Shown piece by piece: positions 49,504-60,004 of a stretch of DNA of 64,000 nt. Under the pieces are notes generated by a model. The model was not told the DNA's origin. It was given only the letters and a program-made list of their open reading frames with translations, and searched no databases. How positions within the stretch are numbered: position 1 is the first letter of the stretch; each line of letters starts with the position of its first letter. The stretch is from Leptospira gomenensis (lineage in GTDB: Bacteria; Spirochaetota; Leptospiria; Leptospirales; Leptospiraceae), in assembly GCF_004770155.1 (NCBI RefSeq), contig NZ_RQFA01000010.1, positions 124,001 to 188,000 on the forward strand, written 5' to 3'. The translations under genes were made by a program, and so were the position numbers.

Positions 49504-52500
49504 CGCGGCGTCTGTTCTTTTACGATATGAATCATGAAGTTGTCCATACCCGTCAACACGGCGTTCCAACCGGCCCAAAGCGAAAGTGGGAAACCTTGTC
49601 CCGCCAGGAACGGTCCTCCGTACAGCCCTTGTACGATCGAGTTGTTTCCTCCCGCGTTTCTTCCCGAACCTCCGGATCCACCACCGTAGAACGCGAACCA
49701 ACGAGCATGGCCGTCGGAGGAAAGTTGTGCGATCATCGTATTTCTGCTCGAACCGCTAAAAGCTACCGCCGGAGAGATTCCTTCCAAATCGGAGAACGCA
49801 ACGTCCGCGGCGGCCGTAAGCCAATACGTATTGTCCCCGTGTGTGATTCCCGTCTTACCCGCTAAGCCCGTTTCTGCCCGAGGACAGGTAAACCAGTTTA
49901 CGTGTCCGTTGGAATCGAATTCCAATACAAGCGAGAGATTGTTCGTAGCGGGACGCAGACAAGGGAGAATCGGCGTTTTCCCTTCCAGAGTATTGAGTGT
50001 GCCGAATTTGATTCGTCCGGCTATACCCACGCCGCTAAGTCCGTTCGGACTGGGTGTGATCGATTCCAAATACGTGTCGTTCGCCACGCTGTCCGTACTT
50101 CCGATCCAGTTAAACCAAAGCGGATATCCGTCCGAACTCAACTTTACGATTCTTGCATCTTTTGCAGTCGAGCTTGCGGGAGGGAAGACGGGATTCGTCA
50201 GTCCGACGGGAGCGGGTCCGTTACCGACTACGTAGATTCCGTCCGAACCGTTCTGCGTCATCGCCGCCGCGCTTCCGTTCATAAACGTATACCAGACGGG
50301 AGTTGCAACGGGACTTGCACTGATTCTATATTTGATCGTAAGAATGTTGTTGGATCCGGCGGTAAACGGTTGCAGAGGAGCGTCTCCTAAGGAAACGTTC
50401 TGACTCACGTTGCCGGTTAGAATCAATTCGTATTTTCCTTGCGGATCTTCGACGGGTCGAGAGATGTTCACGACGTTATCGTCGCCCGCTCCCCCGATGT
50501 AGGTCCACCAAACGATTCTACCCAAGGCACAACTACTGACGGTGCAAGGACTTTGCGGAGAAAGTTTCATCAGAAACATGTCGGTTCCGCCGGAATACGC
50601 GCGGAGAGGAGCGACGTAGTCGAGCGAATAAGGGGCCAACAGTTCGTTCGTGTTGCCAGCGATCAAAATCCCCCCGTCTACGTCCCTTTCTATGTCCACG
50701 ATTTCTATGACCGCATTGGTGTTGAATACGTCGTTCGGAGTGAGAAGTCGTACGGCTCCGCTCGAATAATTTCCGATCGTTCCCCATTGGGCCACACGCT
50801 GCAGTAAACCAGTACGAAATCCTCCGGTTCCTCCGGACTCCGGAGTCACCGGTGTTTTAGAACTTCCGGCGACCAAAAAACTTCCGTCTTCAAGTGCGCA
50901 AGTCGCCAGTTGTTTCACCTCTACCATATTACTCGGTATGTATTGTGCTCCGCCGTGAAACGTTTCGTTTCCGATCGGAGGAGGAGTAGGTAGCACCTGA
51001 TTACAACGTAACGCGTTGAAGGAAGTCATCGCCGCTCCCGGAATCAGATTGGCGACGAAAGTCCATGTGCGCGGATAAACAAACGGAGATACGGGAGCTC
51101 TTCCCGCCCAAAGAGGAATGTTTCCGTTGGGAAATCCGCCCACGGCGATTCCGCCGTATAAGGTTTGTGCGATGACGTCGTTTGATCCGTCGTACGGAAA
51201 GTTAGTGACACTTCCGCCATTCGTGGAGCGTCCGTAAAACGCGAAGAAGTTTACGTTTCCGCTCCCGTCCAGACGTGTGATCATCGTCTCAGCGGTGTTA
51301 GACGGAGAATGCGGAATCGCGGGATTGATTCCCTGAAGGGAATCGATCGGCGCGTAAGCCTTACCCGTCACCAAATAACCCGCGTCCCGGTTGAAGGTTA
51401 CGGCTAACGTGTCGGAGTGCACGTAGTTGCCGCCTTGAAGACAGGTGATCCATTCCGCTCGAAGATCGGCCTTTAACTTTACCACGACGGGAGTCGGCTG
51501 ATTGAACGCTCCGGGTTTACACTGTGTGATCGGGTTTTGACCGTCCAGACTTGCGACCGTTCCTCCGACGATCTTTCCCGCAAGAACGACTCCTCCGTCA
51601 TCTACCGCGCTTTGTGAAATTCCGCGTAACTCCATATCTCCCGGTCCGGTCGGATAACCCGGACCGAAGGGTGCACCCGGTCCGCCTACGTACGTATAGG
51701 CGATCGGTACGAGGTCCGTGGATAACTTCACGATTCGTACGTCGTCGCTTCCGGGAAGCGGAGGGAAGGCGGGAGAGGATAATCCTTGCGGGGAAGGTCC
51801 TTTTCCCGTAATAAAATATGAGTCGATTCCTTTGGCGATACCCTGTGAGGAGCCGTTGAGAAAGGTCATCGCAGCGCCGAACCTGTCTTCACCCGTCCAA
51901 ACCACGGTTGCGACTACCGCGTTGGGTCCGGGACCGGAATACGGATTGATTACGACTCCGTTGGTCGGTATGGGTTGATCGGAATTTCCGGTCAATAGAT
52001 GGGCTTGAAAATCCGTGATCGTAAGGCCGGTCGCTTGATCGTTTCCGGGACCTCCGAAAAAGGACCACCACTTGACGGAGCCGTTCGGTGTTATTGCGAT
52101 GAGCAACATATCGTTCGCGCCTCCGGCATAACTTCTTTGCGGAGCGATTCCGTCGAGGCCTAGATTGGGATCGATCGTACCGTCCGCGTGTCCGAGTATG
52201 AGCAACCCTCCTTCCTCGTCTCGTTCCATCGCGATCAGATCGATCTTATTCGCTTGGTTCGTTTGTACGTTATAGGAACCGATTTCCTTTAACCACGACA
52301 CTTTGCCGTTCGGTCCGAGTTTTGCGATCATTCCGGTTCCGGCTCTATTGTCCGATTTTCTGCCTTGTCCGGCGAGAAAAAGACTTCCGTCTTCCGTCGC
52401 ACATAGCGCGTGTACGTTTTCCATGGCCCGATCCGTCGCGTCCGGTCGTTTGACGTAGGTGTGATACGAAGCGCTGTACGGAGGATTGGAACCGCCGAAT

Positions 52501-52754
52501 TGATTACAACTGTATGATCCCGTTCTGGGAGCGACATACCGAGAAAGCACGTTATGCGTCGTTAGCGCGTCCCGTTTGAAAGGAGCGGGCGCGAGTCCGC
52601 TTAACACCTCGATGAAAGAATCTTTCGATTGCTCCCGTTGGTTGCAGGTCGGGAAAATAAGTATAAGGCTCGCTAAAACTAAGAACGATCCGATGTGTAC
52701 ACCGGTTTGTTTACGTTCCGAAGTTCCATACGAGTTCGGTTTGGTTTTGATCAT
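49497..52754 (-). CDS. SBBP beta-propeller putative lipoprotein 1
   Basis: 1085 residues from the ATG at 52754, which has AGGAGG nine bases upstream. The open frame continues to 52874, but that extension is a run of repeated FP-rich codons and is probably not translated. A signal segment ends in a Cys (IFPTC). The mature protein contains many repeats with LxAIxxDG, WxxFxGGxGND and GIxPxxxYxGG patterns, the SBBP (seven-bladed beta-propeller) signature. The two halves resemble each other, suggesting two propellers. A related protein is encoded divergently at 53270. Surface display is likely but not shown. Confidence 0.85.
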   Translation of the reverse strand: MIKTKPNSYGTSERKQTGVHIGSFLVLASLILIFPTCNQREQSKDSFIEVLSGLAPAPFKRDALTTHNVLSRYVAPRTGSYSCNQFGGSNPPYSASYHTYVKRPDATDRAMENVHALCATEDGSLFLAGQGRKSDNRAGTGMIAKLGPNGKVSWLKEIGSYNVQTNQANKIDLIAMERDEEGGLLILGHADGTIDPNLGLDGIAPQRSYAGGANDMLLIAITPNGSVKWWSFFGGPGNDQATGLTITDFQAHLLTGNSDQPIPTNGVVINPYSGPGPNAVVATVVWTGEDRFGAAMTFLNGSSQGIAKGIDSYFITGKGPSPQGLSSPAFPPLPGSDDVRIVKLSTDLVPIAYTYVGGPGAPFGPGYPTGPGDMELRGISQSAVDDGGVVLAGKIVGGTVASLDGQNPITQCKPGAFNQPTPVVVKLKADLRAEWITCLQGGNYVHSDTLAVTFNRDAGYLVTGKAYAPIDSLQGINPAIPHSPSNTAETMITRLDGSGNVNFFAFYGRSTNGGSVTNFPYDGSNDVIAQTLYGGIAVGGFPNGNIPLWAGRAPVSPFVYPRTWTFVANLIPGAAMTSFNALRCNQVLPTPPPIGNETFHGGAQYIPSNMVEVKQLATCALEDGSFLVAGSSKTPVTPESGGTGGFRTGLLQRVAQWGTIGNYSSGAVRLLTPNDVFNTNAVIEIVDIERDVDGGILIAGNTNELLAPYSLDYVAPLRAYSGGTDMFLMKLSPQSPCTVSSCALGRIVWWTYIGGAGDDNVVNISRPVEDPQGKYELILTGNVSQNVSLGDAPLQPFTAGSNNILTIKYRISASPVATPVWYTFMNGSAAAMTQNGSDGIYVVGNGPAPVGLTNPVFPPASSTAKDARIVKLSSDGYPLWFNWIGSTDSVANDTYLESITPSPNGLSGVGIAGRIKFGTLNTLEGKTPILPCLRPATNNLSLVLEFDSNGHVNWFTCPRAETGLAGKTGITHGDNTYWLTAAADVAFSDLEGISPAVAFSGSSRNTMIAQLSSDGHARWFAFYGGGSGGSGRNAGGNNSIVQGLYGGPFLAGQGFPLSLWAGWNAVLTGMDNFMIHIVKEQTPRH

Positions 52755-53269
52755 CCTGTCGATCCTCCTGGCGCTACCAACAGAGGCGTTTGGGTTTTTC
52801 CCGTGTTTTTTCGGTGTCGGAAATGAAATTCCTCTCATTGGGAATGAAATCTGCTTTATGGGGAATAAAACCATTTTCGATCCGATTTTTTCGATAGAAA
52901 GGTCTGAGTATTTTATAATTTTTTAATATTCTTATGTTTATTCTTGTGTTTTCGTTTCGTTTCTTGCCTTTTTGCGCGTTTACGCGTTAGGGATCGAAGC
53001 GGGGTCAAGTTATTGTTTTCTCTTCGAAGCGGCGTATAACGTGCGATGCGTCAATAACTTGACCGGAGCCGAGAGCCCGCCCCGCGCAGCGGGAACGCCC
53101 GGGGTTTCGCAGTATCGATAGATAATTCGAGAGTAACGCGCGTTTGGCGGTAAATTTCGAGCGGATAAACGTGACAAACGGGATAGTTTTGCTTTCGGTA
53201 AAGTCACGAATGGGACATGGCTTTTTTTCGGGAAGCGTGTGAGACTATGGACTCAAGGAGTTGTACATC
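52755..53269. other. Divergent intergenic region between two SBBP lipoprotein genes
   Basis: The 515 bases hold three imperfect 20- to 21-base tandem units (52819-52880, each containing GGAATGAAAT or a close variant), an AT-rich stretch (52900-52960) that may contain promoters for both genes, and junction repeat C (52987-53102). No gene is supported. The 53010-53207 minus-strand frame is the repeat read backwards. Confidence 0.5.
52987..53102. repeat. Cassette-junction-type repeat, copy C
   Basis: The perfect 13-bp arms GGTCAAGTTATTG (53003-53015) and CAATAACTTGACC (53052-53064) are followed by the GAGAGCCCGCCCCGCGCAGC and GGGAACGCCCG stretch seen in copies A and B. The loop between the arms is different. 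No RHS or lipoprotein tail adjoins it, so the palindromic core can move or be copied independently. Confidence 0.8.
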
Positions 53270-55120
53270 ATGGATCTTTCCCATCTATTGCTTTCTTTGA
53301 GAGTCAATCTGGCGGTTTTCAGAAGTATTTTCTTTCTGATCATTCTCGTTATCTTTTCCACTTGTAATTTCGATTCGAATCGTTTCGACGATAGAAAGCC
53401 GTCGGTTCTTTCGGGAGCTTGTTCCGGCCCGGGTTGCGGCTCCGACGGGACCAAGTCGATTCTGGATTCTTTCGTTTCGGTTTTAGGGTTTAAGGTCGGT
53501 GAAAGTAATCTGGCTATAGGAGACGCGGATCCGAAAGCCTGCAATCAGAGGGAAGACTTTTTTCATACGGAACAACCTCTTCTTTATACTTTCCTGAGCA
53601 GCGGTTTCGGTGAAATCGACTTTTTCGTCCAAGGAATCACCGCCTTGTGTATCGCAGACGTTCCCGATTCCGGAAGTACGGAATACGTCCTTACCAGTCA
53701 GGAACTTCCCGCTTTTCCGGGCGCCGGTCCGAACATCATGATCCAAAGGGTGAACCGTTTCGGTCATTTGGTGAAAAGCAGATTGATTTCCGGAGTCGGC
53801 ACACAAACGGTAATCGCCATCGAACGCGACGTTACGGGTGACGGTGGTTTTATCATCGCCGGCACTTCGGACGCGGACATCCCCGAAATCGACGGGATCT
53901 CACCTATTCTGCGTTATGCGGGAGGCGTGGACGGTATCGTTGTTAAACTCAATCGCAACTTCGACGTACAGTGGTACACGTTTTTGGGCGGATCCGGAAA
54001 CGAAAACCTAAGAGGTCTGATGCAGACTTCCTGGTACGGTTATATCTTGGTGGGAGACGGAAATTCGGACGTCACTCTAGGAGACATCAAACCGGTTCAG
54101 CTTCACTCCGATCCGATTCAAACCACAAACACGGACGGTTGGGTGGTATCGCTCAAGTTCGACGGCACGGTCGGTTGGCACACGTTTTTGGGCGGAGCTT
54201 ATCCGGATACTTTTTATACGGTTTCGAGAGAATTCAATAGTACGAGTAACAAGTTCATCGTCGCAGGTATCGCCGGCGGCGAGATTCCCAAAATCGGAGA
54301 AATTTATACGAAGGTAAAACATTCTCCCGGAGTCAACGACGACGCTTTTTTCGCACAGTTGGATTGGGGAGGAAATCTGATCTGGTTTTCGCAATTCGGA
54401 AGCACGGGTCAGGAAAGAATTTTCGCGAGTGCGATGGGAAGCGGTAGCGAACTCAACGCTCCCGACCAAACCTACCTCGTGGGAGAATTGGCCCAGGGTT
54501 CGCTTCCTTTCGGAAATTCCTCCCTCCCTCCGGGACCCGGCAGTACCGAAAGTTTGGCTTGCAGCGATCTCACCGGTTCGGAAGCTCTGATTATGGCCGT
54601 TAACAATCACGACGGAGATCCTATGTGGTACACCTGCGTGGGAACTCCTCGCAAATTGGATCGTGCGACTTCCGTCGTGAGCAATCGATTCGGAACCTCC
54701 TTTATGGTCGCCGCGCTGATGCAGGAGAACGTCCCCGAACTCGTCAAAGACCAATGGACCACCTTACTTCCCGCGGTCCAACATTCGAACGTAAACACGA
54801 ATACGAACGGTCAATTTTACTGCGACACGTTCATCGGAAATTTCAATCTCTACGGAAGAGTGGAGATGTATACTTTCTTCGGAAGTCCGTACGGTTGCGA
54901 TTGGCCCATCGGAAACGACGCGATTGCGGATCATTTCGGTTCGGTCGCCTTAGGTGCGGTGGGAGCCGGTCCTTTGTATTCTTACGGTCCGGTATCGACT
55001 CCGCCCGTTCAACAATACGCCTTTCCGTATCGTAGAAATCTACTGATCAACTTGGACAGCAAGGTTCTTAAACCCTGCACGAAGGAACCGATCAACCCGG
55101 AATGCATCTCTATTTTCTGA
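53270..55120 (+). CDS. SBBP beta-propeller putative lipoprotein 2
   Basis: 616 residues from the ATG at 53270, set by AAGGAG nine bases upstream. The signal segment ends LVIFSTC. Blades show the SBBP pattern: VIAIERDVTGDGGFIIAGTS, LRYAGGVDGIVVKLN, WYTFLGGSGNENLRGL, WHTFLGGAYPDTFY. It is about half the size of its divergent paralogue and would form a single propeller. The stop overlaps the next gene start (TGATG). Confidence 0.85.
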   Translation: MDLSHLLLSLRVNLAVFRSIFFLIILVIFSTCNFDSNRFDDRKPSVLSGACSGPGCGSDGTKSILDSFVSVLGFKVGESNLAIGDADPKACNQREDFFHTEQPLLYTFLSSGFGEIDFFVQGITALCIADVPDSGSTEYVLTSQELPAFPGAGPNIMIQRVNRFGHLVKSRLISGVGTQTVIAIERDVTGDGGFIIAGTSDADIPEIDGISPILRYAGGVDGIVVKLNRNFDVQWYTFLGGSGNENLRGLMQTSWYGYILVGDGNSDVTLGDIKPVQLHSDPIQTTNTDGWVVSLKFDGTVGWHTFLGGAYPDTFYTVSREFNSTSNKFIVAGIAGGEIPKIGEIYTKVKHSPGVNDDAFFAQLDWGGNLIWFSQFGSTGQERIFASAMGSGSELNAPDQTYLVGELAQGSLPFGNSSLPPGPGSTESLACSDLTGSEALIMAVNNHDGDPMWYTCVGTPRKLDRATSVVSNRFGTSFMVAALMQENVPELVKDQWTTLLPAVQHSNVNTNTNGQFYCDTFIGNFNLYGRVEMYTFFGSPYGCDWPIGNDAIADHFGSVALGAVGAGPLYSYGPVSTPPVQQYAFPYRRNLLINLDSKVLKPCTKEPINPECISIF

Positions 55121-55569
55121 TGATTTTTTTCGCGGCTCTTCCGGCTTGGTTCCTCTCCACGTTGGAAGGTTGGATCACCGTCGATTGTACAAGGGCCGCG
55201 GTCTCTTCTCCTATGGAATGTACGGTGGGCGAACGTTTCGCTTTCTCGTCGCGTAATACACGTTATGCGACATGGAAGGCCCGTTCCGCCTCCTTACATC
55301 GACACGATCGACGGGGCAGCAGCGTTTCGTATCAGCTCGTACTTTCCACTGCTTCGGGAGAAGTTCCGGTTTTACGTTCCTCCACAGGCAGCGACAAAAT
55401 CGAAAGAATCGCTCGCGATCTCAACGCGGCGATCGGGGCGGGTTCGACTCGATTTTCCGCGGAAGCGCCGCCAGATTCCCTTTTCTGGTTCGCTTCCTTT
55501 CTGGTATTCCTTTTCGCGGGCGTCGGCGCCTTGATCGCGTTAGTCGGTAAACGTTCCGGTAAATCCTAA
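55120..55569 (+). CDS. Small two-TM membrane protein
   Basis: 149 residues from the ATG at 55120, which shares bases with the preceding stop; an ATG at 55102 adds six residues. A hydrophobic N-terminus, an extracytoplasmic region of about 90 residues with two Cys (VDCTRAA, MECTVGE) that may form a disulfide, and a C-terminal transmembrane helix (FASFLVFLFAGVGALIALV) are visible. No family is recognised. Coupling to the SBBP gene suggests a shared pathway. Confidence 0.65.
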   Translation: MIFFAALPAWFLSTLEGWITVDCTRAAVSSPMECTVGERFAFSSRNTRYATWKARSASLHRHDRRGSSVSYQLVLSTASGEVPVLRSSTGSDKIERIARDLNAAIGAGSTRFSAEAPPDSLFWFASFLVFLFAGVGALIALVGKRSGKS

Positions 55570-55572
55570 ACT

Positions 55573-58005
55573 TTACGGATTACAACTTCCGTCGAATTCG
55601 TAAGCGCCGATGGAAAATCCGTTGGAGCCGACGGGCACCGGATCGGGTGCGACGTTGATCGTTCTTCCTGCAAACGAGAAGTCGAATTGAGTCAAAAAGC
55701 CAGTGACCGCCGGAGGAGTTTGTCCTCCGAAAACAGAGTTACAACGCGACATCGTTCCGGGTTTGAATACGTTCCACGGGGCACTCGGGGTGACGTAGTT
55801 CGGATTGTGTCTAAAATTGGTTTGGCCTGCGTTCGTCAGAAACGTGGCGCATCCAGGAACGCTTTCGAGAGGAGCAGGTTCCGCGGCACAAAGCCCGAAG
55901 GAGCCGGTAGAGGTTCGTACGACGTCCGTACAACCGTCGAAATTATTTCCGCGAATGACCGAATTCCCTCCTACCGCGTTGGTCGTGTCGTAGTTGATAC
56001 AATAACTTTGAACGGTCGCAAAACCGTTCGCGGAAATCTGGTTGTTGACCAACGTAACGTCGGTTAACGTAGCGTTCGCCTGTTGAATGATCCCCACGGA
56101 TCTTTGGGTGCCGTCTCCGCCGTATATGGAGTTGTGCGCCAACACCAAATCGGGCGAATCCACTTCCAAGGCCATCACTCCGTAACTGTTCACGGCGTTT
56201 ACGGGAGGGGAAGCGATGACGTGGTGGGATTGGATGAGGTTGTTCGTGATGTATACTAGTTGCGTGGCGGAGCGAACCAGATTGGAAATCCAAATGCCGA
56301 CGGAAGCGTCGTTTGGGCTGACTCCCGAATGGGAACCTCCGCTGATCGCGTTGTTCGTAATGATCGCGTTTGTGTTGTTGGACAGAAGGATTCCCGCGGA
56401 CATTGAATTGCCGCTTCCTCCCAAGATGTAATTTCCAAGGATATGAACCCTCGGAATCCCGATGGCCGTGATTCCCGAATTGACGCAGAGAAAACAATAA
56501 CCTCCGCTGGAAGTGGAACCTAAGATGGTATTCTCGGAAATCAAAATCCGATTTCCACCCACGTTGATCGTATCGAGCAGGATGCCCGCCGAATTACTGT
56601 TAAACGGATTCGTCAGAATCGTAAATCCTTTGATCACGATGTCGAAGTTGGTGTTCAAACCCACGGTGTTGAATATGGGGGAACAGGAGGAAGCGATTCC
56701 CGTATTACCGCAGGCTCCCGCCGGGATTCGATCGCGGATGGTGGTCGTAAACGTTCTAGGATCGCGGACGGTGAACGTGTTGTTGAATCCGCCGATCAGT
56801 TGTACCCCCGAAGTCAGTTGAATTCTTTGGAACATCGCGTTAACGTCGTACGTCCCTTGTGTAACGAGGACGGAACAAACCCCTCCCGGAATACATTGAC
56901 TTGCTGCGTACGTTATGGAATTACACGCGGTGCCTATCGTCGCACAGGCTCCTACCGAGTTGAGTCCGGTCGGTGTAACGTATTTTATATTTCCCGGAGA
57001 AGCCACGGTAAACGTGGCGGGTCTTGAAATTTGGAACGGTCTTCCCGTTCCGTCTTCCAAACAACCGGAAAGTTGAATACATTGATTGGAACCTCCCGGC
57101 CAACTGACCGCCGGGGAAAGGGTCACTTGATTTCCGACCGTATTGATCGCTCCCACGGCGGCTTGAAGATCTACGTTGCAGGTAGAAGGAGGAGCCGGGG
57201 TGGGAGCGGCCAAAGCGCAACTTCCGGCTTGTACCGGTTTGGAAAAAGTAACCACGATGTTGTCCGAATCCAACAACGCCGTTTGGTTCGGAGGATTGGT
57301 GGAAAGAACGCTCAAACAATTCACATTCAACGTAACTGCCGCGTTGTTCACGGTTCCGTTCGGAGGAGGGACCGCTTCCACAAAACAAGTATGACCCGCC
57401 GGACTTCCGAGCACTCGGACCGAGTATGATCCTTGATCCGGCACTTGTGCGCTGAACGTATACGCACCGTCTGCGGTGACGTTCAACGTATCCACGGCGC
57501 CGTTTCGGATGGAAAGCGATCCGGTGGAAGGTACGGCGATTCCGAATACGTTTAGATTCAACGGAAAAAAGGAGGTCCCACAATTGATCTCCACGAGGTT
57601 GGCGTTTTGTGAGATCGTCCCGGTCGGATTGGTGATCGCACAGGTCTGCGCGGGTACGGTTACGGGTTGTGTAAGGATCGACACGGTGAAGTTGGAAAAC
57701 TCAGTCATCTGAGTAGGGAAAGAGTATTCACCGTTAGACGAAATTGTGATGGTTTCCGAATCCTGATTTTGGACGGTTAAGGTTCCAGGATTGTTTAGAC
57801 CCAATACCTTGACCTTTAAGGAAACGGAAACGGGATCGTTGAGGGAGGTTTTAGAAAAAAGGCGGAAGAATAATGAGCTTTCCGTAATGGAAACATTCTC
57901 CGGTCTCGGAACACAAAAGAGGAATCCTAAACATAAGAATAGAGTCAGCGGTCGGGTCAAACCCGCAAAAGCGAAACTCTTTTTGGAAAACCGGAACGAT
58001 TCCAT
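55573..58005 (-). CDS. Putative lipoprotein with Big_5 domain and parallel beta-helix
   Basis: 810 residues. A signal segment ends LGFLFC. Two or three immunoglobulin-like repeats (about 60-230) with TLTVQNQDSETITISSNGEY-type patterns are followed by a Big_5-like domain (about 236-335, NPPNQTALLDSDNIVVTFS). A right-handed parallel beta-helix occupies about 345-790, marked by repeated NNxIxGG, GILL and SIGI turns. Such proteins are surface or secreted and often bind carbohydrate or matrix. It is convergent with the small membrane gene, 3 bases away. Confidence 0.82.
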   Translation of the reverse strand: MESFRFSKKSFAFAGLTRPLTLFLCLGFLFCVPRPENVSITESSLFFRLFSKTSLNDPVSVSLKVKVLGLNNPGTLTVQNQDSETITISSNGEYSFPTQMTEFSNFTVSILTQPVTVPAQTCAITNPTGTISQNANLVEINCGTSFFPLNLNVFGIAVPSTGSLSIRNGAVDTLNVTADGAYTFSAQVPDQGSYSVRVLGSPAGHTCFVEAVPPPNGTVNNAAVTLNVNCLSVLSTNPPNQTALLDSDNIVVTFSKPVQAGSCALAAPTPAPPSTCNVDLQAAVGAINTVGNQVTLSPAVSWPGGSNQCIQLSGCLEDGTGRPFQISRPATFTVASPGNIKYVTPTGLNSVGACATIGTACNSITYAASQCIPGGVCSVLVTQGTYDVNAMFQRIQLTSGVQLIGGFNNTFTVRDPRTFTTTIRDRIPAGACGNTGIASSCSPIFNTVGLNTNFDIVIKGFTILTNPFNSNSAGILLDTINVGGNRILISENTILGSTSSGGYCFLCVNSGITAIGIPRVHILGNYILGGSGNSMSAGILLSNNTNAIITNNAISGGSHSGVSPNDASVGIWISNLVRSATQLVYITNNLIQSHHVIASPPVNAVNSYGVMALEVDSPDLVLAHNSIYGGDGTQRSVGIIQQANATLTDVTLVNNQISANGFATVQSYCINYDTTNAVGGNSVIRGNNFDGCTDVVRTSTGSFGLCAAEPAPLESVPGCATFLTNAGQTNFRHNPNYVTPSAPWNVFKPGTMSRCNSVFGGQTPPAVTGFLTQFDFSFAGRTINVAPDPVPVGSNGFSIGAYEFDGSCNP

Positions 58006-58417
58006 TCGGTTACCTCTCTGGTTATTTTATAAAACGAACACTTTCGGAACTTAGAAAAAAACGGAATGCGTTTTTGGGTTCGGTGTTTTATAGGCTCCAA
58101 AGTTTATTTCGAAAAAGTAATTTCAAGACGAAAGATTTCCCAGTCGTTTTGGCCGAGCTCTAACTTATAAAAATCGATGTCGGCATTTGAGAGCGGAAGA
58201 GGCGAGTGTTTCCCGTTTTTTGGCGCGAATTATAATCTATGCTCTATATTAAAAATATTGAATGCCTCGCATTCGGACGCACGGTAGGAAGAGGATTGCG
58301 GTTCCGATTTTGACCGGATTGTATCGTTCTAAAAAATCCGAATATTCGTATAAAACGAGGAATTCCTTTCGTTAGAGCTCGGGAAATCCTCGTTCGAGGA
58401 GAAAACGTCCGCAGAAA
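58006..58417. other. Intergenic stretch, no feature seen
   Basis: No open frame or RNA gene is supported in these 412 bases. It contains the upstream region of the beta-helix gene on the minus strand and the region just past the end of the chemoreceptor gene. Confidence 0.4.
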
Positions 58418-60004
58418 TTATGCGTCCGCGGAGGTAAGCGCGTCGGATTGAAGATCCAGTTCCAATACGATTTCGGATAGGTTTTCGCTTTTTGCGGTTA
58501 GGGAATCCATCGAACTCTGAAGGCTAAGGATCGAATTTACGATCGCACGTAATCCTGTTTTTTGTTCGTTGGAAGCGAGCTCTATCTCGGAAGAAAGCGA
58601 TTTGAGATAATCCAAATTAGAGAAAAATTGGGAGTTGATTCTGGATTGTTCCCCGAACAAATCCGAAAAGGTTTCGAAACTGGAGACGAAATCGTTTATG
58701 ATCCTATCCTGTTCTTTGACGCGTATCACCGTTGTTTCGGCCGATTTTCTGCCGGAAGATACGTGATTAGTTGAGTTTTTTATAATATTCGAAATTAGAT
58801 CCGCGTTTTGCGCGCTACTTTCCGCCAGTTTGGAAACTTCCTGTGCCACGACGGCAAATCCTCTCCCGGCTTCTCCGGCCCGAGCGGCTTCGATCGACGC
58901 GTTGAGCGAAAGTAAATTGGTTCGATCCGCGACTTCGGACATGATCCTGTTCACCTCGCCTACGCTTCTAAACGAATCACCCAGTGAGTTGAGCGACTCG
59001 TATAAATTCTCAGCGAATCCGACAACGGTGGAACCGGCCGTTTTTACCCTGTTCAAGTTGTCGTCGAGTTGGACGTTGGATTCCGTGATTTTTTCTATGA
59101 TCGTTTTCAGATTGCGGCTGTGATTCACCAAGGCCTCGATTTTTTGAAATTGATTTCGAACCGTTTGCGCCGAACTTTCGCTTTGTGTTTGGAATTCCTC
59201 CATCGTGGATCCTATCTCTTCGAAAGAGGACGCGTGATCCGCAACGACGTTGGTGAATTCGCTCATGAACTCTTTTAGATTCCTGGAAGAGATTTTCAAA
59301 TAACGCGCCGAATCGATCATCTTCTTCGTTTTTTCATTGGTGAGTTTCTGAGATTTGGCGAGTTCGGTTTCTCTCGATTCGGAATTCACCCTCAACTTTA
59401 GGAAAAGATTCACTAAAAAACGGATGATCAAGGATGAAGAAAGAAGAAAGACTATTTTCAGAATCTGTTCCGAAAGGGAAGCGTGGCCGGTGGACGCGGC
59501 CAACACGGGATCGTCCACCATCTTCAATCCGTAAACGATCGCGACCAAGACGACGATTCCTTGAGTGATCGCGGACAAGGTTCCTATCATAGTGACGAAT
59601 CGCGGTGAAAGTAATAATCCGGAACAAATGATGTATATGTAGGATACGCCGTAAAAGATCTGTCCTTTTACGATGACTCCCGAATTTTCGGGAGTGTCGG
59701 CGGCGACTACGACCATCGTTAAAAAGAGAGTCACTACGTCGAATATCATGAACGTTTTACTGAGCCGATCCGACATCCTACCGTGTTTTCTGTGTTTAAA
59801 AAAACTGAATATCGCGTAACAAAACATCCCCGTAACGCCCAAAAGATAGAACGTGTTCTGTGTCGGCGTGCTTCGTTTCCAAGAGAGTATTATGGAAACG
59901 TAAAATAAGACGATCAGAATCAAACGGATTCGATTGATATAGGCTGGTCCGGATGCGATGATCTCCCGGTCGGTAAAATTTGTTTTCGGATTTTTCTCGC
60001 GCAT
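58418..60004 (-). CDS. Methyl-accepting chemotaxis-like receptor with six TM helices
   Basis: 528 residues. Six hydrophobic helices (about 24-205) form an integral sensor with almost no periplasmic domain. A coiled-coil signalling domain follows, carrying the MCP hairpin tip [20 protein letters not shown] and [19 protein letters not shown] (about 365-405). No HAMP domain is evident. Receptors of this 6-TM plan are thought to sense membrane or cytoplasmic energy-related signals. The signalling output is to CheA/CheW, which are not in the window. Confidence 0.9.
   Translation of the reverse strand: MREKNPKTNFTDREIIASGPAYINRIRLILIVLFYVSIILSWKRSTPTQNTFYLLGVTGMFCYAIFSFFKHRKHGRMSDRLSKTFMIFDVVTLFLTMVVVAADTPENSGVIVKGQIFYGVSYIYIICSGLLLSPRFVTMIGTLSAITQGIVVLVAIVYGLKMVDDPVLAASTGHASLSEQILKIVFLLSSSLIIRFLVNLFLKLRVNSESRETELAKSQKLTNEKTKKMIDSARYLKISSRNLKEFMSEFTNVVADHASSFEEIGSTMEEFQTQSESSAQTVRNQFQKIEALVNHSRNLKTIIEKITESNVQLDDNLNRVKTAGSTVVGFAENLYESLNSLGDSFRSVGEVNRIMSEVADRTNLLSLNASIEAARAGEAGRGFAVVAQEVSKLAESSAQNADLISNIIKNSTNHVSSGRKSAETTVIRVKEQDRIINDFVSSFETFSDLFGEQSRINSQFFSNLDYLKSLSSEIELASNEQKTGLRAIVNSILSLQSSMDSLTAKSENLSEIVLELDLQSDALTSADA

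Noticed and set aside
52755..52874. 40-codon N-terminal extension of the large SBBP gene
   Set aside because: AGGAGG sits at the proper distance from the ATG at 52754, and the extension is coded by short tandem repeats with no signal-peptide role.
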